DNA from: Phlyctochytrium arcticum
Taxonomy: Eukaryota > Chytridiomycota > Chytridiomycetes > Chytridiales > Chytridiaceae
Direction: 5' to 3'
Length of the DNA stretch: 64,000 bases
NCBI GenBank assembly: GCA_025602905.1
Contig: JAHLKI010000006.1
Location: 124,001 to 188,000 of the forward strand
Positions 57,911 to 64,000 of this stretch are shown here, piece by piece. The position numbers were made by a program, and so were the translations under genes. The notes below the pieces were generated by a model, which saw only the letters and a program-made list of their open reading frames with translations, ran no database searches and was not told the DNA's origin. Each line of letters starts with the position of its first letter. The stretch's first letter is position 1.

Positions 57911-58327
57911 TCAACAGCCTGAAGCTGCAATACATCCAACAACACCATGATGTACAACATGGTCCACTACAGTCTCCCCTTCTTCCATCTTGCTTTTGTG
58001 AAGCTTGTGTCGCAGGAAGAGCATGTTTTGTTGGCCTTTTCTTTCATGGACCTCTTCAAGTTTCTTCCAGGTCTCAAAGGCGGTTTCTGCGTCTTGCACG
58101 TGCATAATTTGAGAGTCCGCTAGCGCCCTAAGAATTAGCGATAGAACCGTGTCTTCCTTCGTTTGTTCCTCATCCGTAAATGGTCTCCCCTTTGACACAT
58201 TTGTTTTGACGTATTTCCACACATCCTTTGACTTGAGGTGTGCTGACATCTTGATCTTCCAGAGCTGATAACCAGTGCCGCTGAACTTGTCCATTGTAGT
58301 GACGTTGCCCCCGGGCATTGTAGGCAA
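57911..58327 (-). mobile_element. Copia Gag (UBN2-type) N-terminal fragment
   Basis: The frame MDKFSGTGYQLWKIKMSAHL ... FETWKKLEEVHERKGQQNML is the classic N-terminal half of Copia Gag polyprotein, ending in VDHVVHHGVV, where it should run on to the second half. The missing second half resembles the piece found at 56500-56700. This suggests one ancestral element was broken and shuffled, or two were merged. Confidence 0.75.
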
Positions 58328-58461
58328 CTACTGTAGTGTAGTATCAGAATGTCGTAGAGAGTATTTCCGGATGAGTGTCACGTAAAAAGGAAAGGCGGGG
58401 CACTGTACATTGCCATGTTGAGGTAGGTAGAGGTGATACTTCCTAGTCGACAGTAAAACAA

Positions 58462-58908
58462 CTATACTATATATTGCCAAGTACCAATACAAACAGGTAC
58501 GGATAAGGACATCACTTTTTGATGTGGTCCGCCATGGAGTCTACCTTCTCCATCCGTATATTGGAAAACTTGCTTCGCAAGTACATTCCGTTGGCGGTAC
58601 TTTTCCACTGATAATTGGCTTCCAACCGACACCAGGCCTTGTTGAAATGGGTCTTTTGACACATCCAGAGATCGCACGACCATTGGCCTCACGGCGATGT
58701 TGGAGTCTTCGTGATTGAACCGAGCCAGAATCTTGCAGACGTGGCCACTTTGATGCACAAGGACACCGCCTTCAACAGGTGCAACTTGAATGCCAATGCA
58801 AGTTCTGGTCTCGCCCAGGTCCTTCATTTCGAATTCGGCTTTCAGGACATCAGCAGTCCCCTCAACTTCTGGGTCTTTCCCGATGATGTTAATATCATCT
58901 ACGTACAC
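58462..58908 (-). mobile_element. Second Copia reverse transcriptase fragment
   Basis: It begins with the catalytic YVDDI box (MYVDDINIIGKDPEVEGTAD) and continues FEMKDLGETRTCIGIQ, as in Copia RT. Then NIAVRPMVVRSLDVSKDPFQ and VEKYRQRNVLAKQVFQYTDG decay. It differs from the RT at 56.9 kb, so at least two Copia lineages are present. Confidence 0.7.
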
Positions 58909-59037
58909 AGCAACGATAACATATCCGGTGGCAGAAGTTTTTTAAATATACGAGGTGCATCGGTATCGGTCTTGTAACCACGCGCCAGCAATATTGATAC
59001 CACATTCGGCCAGATTTCTTTAAACCGTACAGTAATT

Positions 59038-59802
59038 TCAGAACCACCACGACTTAGCGGTTTGTCCCATTGGGATCTGAGGGGTGCTGTTGAGGGGAGA
59101 CGTGAATATGGCCGTGGCGAGGTTGGTCCAAAAGTTCCCGCCTCGGTACAACCCGTCCCGGAAGTACCCCGTCAGTTCTGCGAGGGGTGAGGCCTCACCA
59201 TCCAAGGCCAGCCCTGATGCTAGCTTATTGATCTGGGCGGAATACTCAGAGCAGTTCCGGCACCGGATGGTCCGAAGCTTCGCGAGAACGCCCTCACGTA
59301 GGTTGCGCTCTTGGAACTGGCACTTGAGCTGGCTCTCAAAGCCATCTCTGGTAGTGGGGCGGGTACGGTCGTCTAGGGACGTGTACCATGACTTGGCCGT
59401 ATCCTTAAGGTAGCGGCCCATGTACGTGACATATTCGCGGCCGATTCGCTTGGATGCGGATATCTCCGCGCCTGGATGGTCCAGGAAGTCATGATGAGCT
59501 GAGAGGAAGTCCCTGATTTTCTCCGGGGAGTTTTCCTCCTTTGACCCCGAGTACACGGCGGCCACGGCTGCTTTGTGCAGGGCTCTGTACTCCAAGTTGT
59601 CAAAGGAGGTAACGCGAGAGGTACGAAACGAACTTTCGTCCGTGGCGTTGGTCCTGGTCGGTAGGGGTGTTGTCGAGAAAGGCATAATCCCTCTCCAGGA
59701 AGTCTCGGATCCGTTTGTACACGCCCGTATCGGATCCTTCTCATTGAAGGTGGACATTTCGGCCCTACGTTGGAGGGACTTGTTTTGCATAGAGTCAAAC
59801 AA
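59038..59802 (-). mobile_element. Retrotransposon Gag-like fragment (Ty3/Gypsy type)
   Basis: The frame has the capsid-like pattern of Gypsy Gag: YMGRYLKDTAKSWYTSLDDR, then FESQLKCQFQERNLREGVLA, then SEYSAQINKLASGLALDGEA and GYFRDGLY. It is 254 aa with no zinc knuckle. The Trp-Tyr after the helix and the FxxxF/QFxE element are diagnostic of the family. No protease or RT of the same type follows. Confidence 0.65.
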
Positions 59803-60149
59803 GTTTCCGTTTCAGCCTCGACCTTCGCGCGAAGCGAGGCGACTTCAGCCACAAGGGCCTTGCCTTTAGTGTCTGCTAACAGGGCTGGGAATCATGCCAT
59901 CGCTACATCAGTTTGACTGTTTTGCGTAGAAAGCTGTTCTGGGGAGAGGTCCATATTCATTACATATTCCGCAGTTGCTAGCCGATACTCCTCAATGCAT
60001 TTGGGGACACTGAGTTTCCATTTTATTGCCAACTTCCCGCAGGACTCCTACCATGCAACGGAAGCCCTATAGTAGTCCAGCTTTTAAACTCTTCTCTACC
60101 CAGCTCGGGATTGCGGAGCCAGTTAGGATCGGTTCTTCCGTGGAATAGC

Positions 60150-60371
60150 TCAAAGGGTCGGAACCTCGTGACGTCTCCCTCCAGGCCCTCGCCAAGCATA
60201 TGTGCTCACGTTACCCGCGTTGTCTGAAATCCAAAGAATACAGCGTCGGACAAAGCGTGACCCGAAGGTCGCGATCCCGATGGCGATCGCCAAAAGTTCC
60301 ATAGTGGCGGTGGAGTGAGCGTGATAACATTTGGTACACCAGGACAACGACGGAAACTCAGTATCTGACAC
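60150..60371 (-). mobile_element. RNase H-like retroelement fragment
   Basis: A 73-aa frame with TMELLAIAIGIATFGSRF and ILWISDNAGNV, spacing a Glu and a Ser-Asp-Asn as in RNase H of retroelements. It is too short to assign to a lineage, and the preceding 59803-60149 shows no frame. Confidence 0.35.
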
Positions 60372-60420
60372 AATCCCAAAACCCCCGAGCGGCCCGTATT
60401 TATCTCCAGTCCCTTTGGGC

Positions 60421-60807
60421 CTATGCTGCTGTTATGACGGAGTGTAGCTCGTGATTGTAGGTGTCATATATATTCTGTAGTATTTTTCGTAATTCGTCTA
60501 ATTCGACACTTTTATGGCGTTGGTTGACTGCATGCTTGAGGCGCCGATGAAAGGTTTGGCGACTGCGCTCGACAATTTCCTGGGTCCGCGTGTGATAAAG
60601 CATTCCATGGTTTTGAGCAACGTTCCAGGCCGCAACAGCATCTTTAATGCACTGAGCTACAAATTCTCCTCCATTGTCTGAGAGCAGAATCTCCGGTTGG
60701 CCACACTTTTCAAATAGATCCAATAGACAATTGACGACATTGCTGGCTTCCTTGTCTGGAAATAGGTCTCCCATCGAGAAGTTAGAAAAATGATCGACAA
60801 TGATCAA
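60421..60807 (-). mobile_element. Integrase core (rve) fragment, KRBA2/Ginger-like
   Basis: A 128-aa frame contains the DDE triad: Asp in IIVDHFSNFS, Asp in ILLSDNGGEF, Glu in EIVERSRQTF. The stretch RRLKHAVNQRHKSVELDELR and YNTYNHELHS-like end match integrases of the KRBA2/Ginger and related retroelement group. Upstream HHCC zinc finger and C-terminal domains are absent. Substitutions such as TRTQE for the usual TRTQG suggest decay. Confidence 0.65.
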
Positions 60808-60889
60808 GAGAACATAAGGACCAATCTGTTTGTAATCGACAACCCACTACAAGGAAGAGAATGCTATGAGTCTGTGTTTTCATCAGGAC

Positions 60890-60966
60890 TTATCGCAGCG
60901 ATGAGTCTCAAAAAGTCATTCATCGCAGCGATGAGTGGGACTCTCACAAATCATCGCTGCGATGAG
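60890..60966. repeat. Three short hairpin iterons
   Basis: TCATCGC-A/T-GCGATGA-type palindromes occur at 60890, 60920 and 60951, ~30 nt apart, each followed by gag and two by tctcaaaaa. They lie downstream (minus sense) of the Helitron Rep fragment, where a Helitron 3' hairpin would be expected. No CTRR end was identified. Confidence 0.55.
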
Positions 60967-61089
60967 TCTCAAAAAACAGGTCTTGTAATACATACCATAT
61001 GCTTAGGGTACATGCAGAAGATAGGTTGCAATGGGACAAACGCTGCCTTAGTATCAGCTGCCCCTTAGATCCACCTAACCAGCAGCTGA

Positions 61090-61581
61090 TCATATCGTTA
61101 TCCTCCGGGAGCAGGACCTCAAGTACTGTACTGGGAGTTCGTGAGAAAAAACGTTTTGGCAGAAGACCTTGTACGCGTCTCGGAACGAGGGGATCTCGAA
61201 TTTCTGTCCCCACTCTGAATCAGTTCTTGGCATTCCCCCAATCCATGCAAGGCCGTGACTATGTATGACTAAACGACCCTGCGACTCATCGGCAAAAAAA
61301 CAGGGCTCCAGCGTGCCGAAGATCCCACCAGCTTGTCTCGGTCGACTACTCTTCTTGTCCCAGCCGAAAATGGGCCTTAGCAGCACTTCTATGTTGTGAC
61401 AGTACCACTGAGCTTGCAGGACTGGGTTGCTTGGGATCTGCACTGTGACATAGATACACATTCGTTCCGCATCTCCCTTTCTGCATCGCGCCATGACTGC
61501 CTCGACAGTGCCCGTGGTAGCCAGTTTCGGCATGCCTTTGTAAAGCAAGGCAGCGGTTGCATCGCTCATGAATGAAGTCAT
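61090..61581 (-). mobile_element. Helitron Rep-domain (Helitron_like_N) fragment
   Basis: The frame contains VLQAQWYCHNIEVLLRPIFG, GGIFGTLEPCFFADESQGRL and the HUH metal-binding motif IHSHGLAWIGG, the nickase core of Helitron rolling-circle transposons. The rest of Rep and the Pif1-type helicase are missing from this window. The element is a fragment. A partner frame upstream (61664-62162, minus) has no recognised domain. Confidence 0.7.
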
Positions 61582-62205
61582 CGTAGTGATTTTCTGGTTG
61601 ATTGCTTGGAGAGTTGAGAGTTCGCTAACCGGAACTCATAACCTGTTAAGAATGAGCGGGGACCTATTTTTGGCGGCGATTGCGTTGTTGCAGACCGCCA
61701 CCACCTGGTAATTTGGGCCAAAGTCTTACGGACGAGATGGGAATACGAGAGACGCGTATGGTCGAGTCGTAAACCATTGTAATCGGATAAAGATAGAAAT
61801 GGACTCGACCACCCGCAATGATTTGGTCGCTATCCCAGTTTACATCAGTCTGTCTCTTGTTTCTATACCGCGTGGGGGGGTTTCCACTCTTGCTTCGCCC
61901 TTTGCTCCGCAGGGCTTCTGCGCCAAATGATGGTTCCCAAAAAGTGACCGCTCGTACCGGATGGCGTTTCATATTGCGCCCAAAATCCTCCAGATGCAAT
62001 GTGTTTAGCGTAGGAACAGGATTGTGGTTTGGAATGAGGGAAAGCGTCCCGGATCAGATGATCATGTAACTCGAAACCCTCCGTCGCGAGGATGAGAGCC
62101 GAGTTCGTTCGCAAACCAATCGTGTATTCAGCGAGTTGAATATGTATCACGTTTGGGTGCATCGATATCCATGCCCATGTTGTTGGCCACTACAGATGCG
62201 ATTAA
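61582..62205. other. Interval with unassigned minus-strand frames
   Basis: Overlapping minus frames (61664-61999 and 61863-62162) lie upstream of the Helitron fragment and may be eroded parts of it. I cannot support a domain. Confidence 0.35.
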
Positions 62206-63704
62206 TACACTCGTTACATTCCTTGTAAAACCTGTGCATCACCTACCCTTCACGATCTGTCTGACCATACTTCAAAATTCAAAGGAGGTGATTCGGCACT
62301 AGGAATCCAAAGCACATGGGATGAATACTCTGCACGCTACAAACGCTCCTTGACGGTCTACAGCTTGAGGAAAAAGTTGTCGAGACTTGCTTGGGAACAG
62401 ATCTTCGATAGATCTCAAACAAAGATCCCGGGTCTCTCCAGTCTGGCGGGTCAGCGCGTCACAACGTCGGCGAGCCTTCTCCGCTTGAAGCTCCACGATC
62501 CAAGCGTGGAGTGGCCAGCAGTAAGTGCTCCAGGATGCTTAGAACAAAAGCAGTTTACACTCTACTACTTCTAGAAACTGCGATTTGAGCTTTAAGATTC
62601 TTCAGAGGAATGCTGCAGTGTTGTCGCCGGGATTCTTTGCGCCGTTCTAACTTCCTCATGCGTGTGGTCATACCCGGGTTGTCGAACGTCAAACAGACTG
62701 CCCGTGCTTTGCCCAGGGACATCAATGGAAGCTTCATCAGTGGCCGGAGGCATGTCTCGTCAAGACCCTCGCTCCCCCGACCGTACACCACTTCGGCCCA
62801 CTTTCGCTTTCTGGAGTCGCAGGACCTCCCCGGGCAAAAAGAGCTTACAGATGATCGAATCGGAAGGGAGCTTTACAAGGCAGTGACACAGCTCTTGCAG
62901 CAGTATAGCGACTTGCTTGAGACTATCCGGAATGACCCTCATTTGCGGTCTAGCTATTGCAAAACGTCAAAGTACGTGCCGCCCTCTACGATTGGCAAGG
63001 TAGGAATCAGCATACGTATGACTTCACCCCAGCCATTTCAATTCTGATGTGCGTACGTTTATAGCATGTCAGACATGTTCTGGAACATTTCAAGATTCTA
63101 CTGGTGGAGACGAAGCGGAGAACAATCATACCGCAGCACATGCCGTCAGATGAACAGGGGAACCCAGATCATGTTTTACAAATGAATTATGATGATAGAA
63201 AGCCAAAGGTAAGCCTTTCGGTGCTTTATTGGAATGCTTCCTGGGCTCTGCCTTACCTGGTCCTAGAAAGAGACCGCTCAAGACATAGATAGCGCAATAG
63301 CTATGCTGGAGGATGTACGCAAGGATTTGCTGGATCTTGCAAAATCTAGTATCCGAATGGCCGATCCTGTCATTTTGGCAGCTACAGTTCGCACGGAAAC
63401 ATTCAGCGAAGCTCCATTTGTCACTAGCCTGGGACGGGAGATTTGGTTTGTGAGTGTTGCACCTCGGTTGCGCACTATCTGAATGCCGCTTACAAGCATC
63501 CTGTTTAGCTCTGCCATCATGCCATTCATCATGCGGCGCTCATAAGAGCCATATGTCTCGAGGTATTTAAGCCCTCGTGTACACTGTTTGCAGAATTGAC
63601 CTGATGTGTTCCACCCATTTCAGCATCAAGTACCCGTGGATGAGTCGTTTGGCGTGTCCCCTGGAACAGTCAAGAACATCGAGATGCAAAAGAACAAACT
63701 GTAA
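62206..63704 (+). CDS. Unrecognised intron-rich gene (5' end unresolved)
   Basis: The 3' half resolves cleanly: an exon ending 62999 joins 63065-63208, 63267-63449, 63509-63562 and 63624-63704, all phase 0, with stop TAA at 63702. The exon before 62999 reads GQKELTDDRIGRELYKAVTQ, LLQQYSDLLETIRNDPHLRS and PSTIGK. Later exons give HVLEHFKILLVETKRRTIIP, DIDSAIAMLEDVRKDLLDLA and SFGVSPGTVKNIEMQKNKL-stop. An upstream exon, about 62206-62520 (PCKTCASPTL, QSTWDEYSARYKRSLTVYSL, RLAWEQIFDRS), has a good donor at 62521, but I could not join it in frame to the next exon. The product looks helical. No domain is recognised. The clean splice signals argue for a live gene. Confidence 0.5.
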
Positions 63705-64000
63705 ATATTATTATACCCTCCCTTGGCGCACGCTCGCTTCAACTACCTACAACCCATCATTGTACTGAGGGAGTACATCCGGGGTTTTCATAGTTTCTCC
63801 AAACGCCGGGGGCATATTGCCCGGGGGAAGACATCGTACCCGAGTCGGCGAATATCACACATTTTTATTTCACTGTGCTATACTCATACATTAGGTGCTC
63901 AAGTCTCCCTTCCGTTCTCACGCTCAACTCAATAACTCGAGACACGTGACCAGCTCGCGTCAGCTTTCGGCGCTGACGAGATGAATTGAAGTCGTTGAAC
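63705..64000. other. Right-end interval
   Basis: 3' flank of the preceding gene; no further feature is seen. Confidence 0.4.

Overview
The window looks like nuclear DNA of an early-diverging, zoosporic fungus, most likely a chytrid. Supporting signs are short GT-AG introns of about 40-80 nt, a fungal Ras/Rho signalling gene pair, a concentrative nucleoside transporter, a Shewanella-like PPP phosphatase, a GCR1_C-domain protein, class C (7TM_3) GPCRs, and virus-type replication genes. The species assignment is inference; no rRNA or mitochondrial marker is present.

Layout. (1) 1-4.5 kb is an AT-rich, virus-like island. It holds a D5-type superfamily 3 helicase running off the left edge, a small ORF, a C-terminal scrap of a second helicase copy, minisatellites, G-tracts, and a short archaeo-eukaryotic primase (AEP) domain on the opposite strand whose end lies in a perfect 64-bp palindrome. 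(2) 4.8-11 kb has a broken PIF/Harbinger transposase, a nuclease-like gene of possible Crinkler type, and a GCR1_C protein whose start codon sits in a second perfect palindrome. (3) 11-16.4 kb is gene-poor: a pyrimidine-rich strand, then diverged 0.4-0.9 kb tandem repeats. (4) 16.4-22.9 kb is one large intron-rich gene of unknown function, for which I could build a consistent ten-exon, 2002-aa model. (5) 24.2-25.3 kb encodes a secreted SLP-type phosphatase, followed by four ~500-bp tandem units each carrying a tRNA-like module. (6) 29.3-40.3 kb is the conserved core: SH3-WW-RasGEF, F-BAR-DEP-RhoGAP, and a nucleoside transporter. The first two are neighbours on one strand and probably act in cortical polarity signalling. 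(7) 41-42.6 kb has a decayed tandem duplication. (8) 42.9-54 kb holds the most striking content: two head-to-head genes for very large receptors, each with signal peptide, beta-helix-like ectodomain, EGF-like Cys module, class C 7TM and a PH-like tail. They share a 633-bp intergenic region with a threefold repeat. (9) 54.9-55.5 kb encodes a small Cys-rich single-pass membrane protein with clear upstream TATA, CRE-like and MCB-like motifs. (10) 55.9-62 kb is a graveyard of Copia, Gypsy-like, integrase and Helitron fragments, all on the minus strand. (11) 62.2-63.7 kb has an unrecognised intron-rich gene.

Gene models were built by hand from reading frames and splice sites. Multi-exon features are given as spans, with exon limits in the evidence where I could resolve them.
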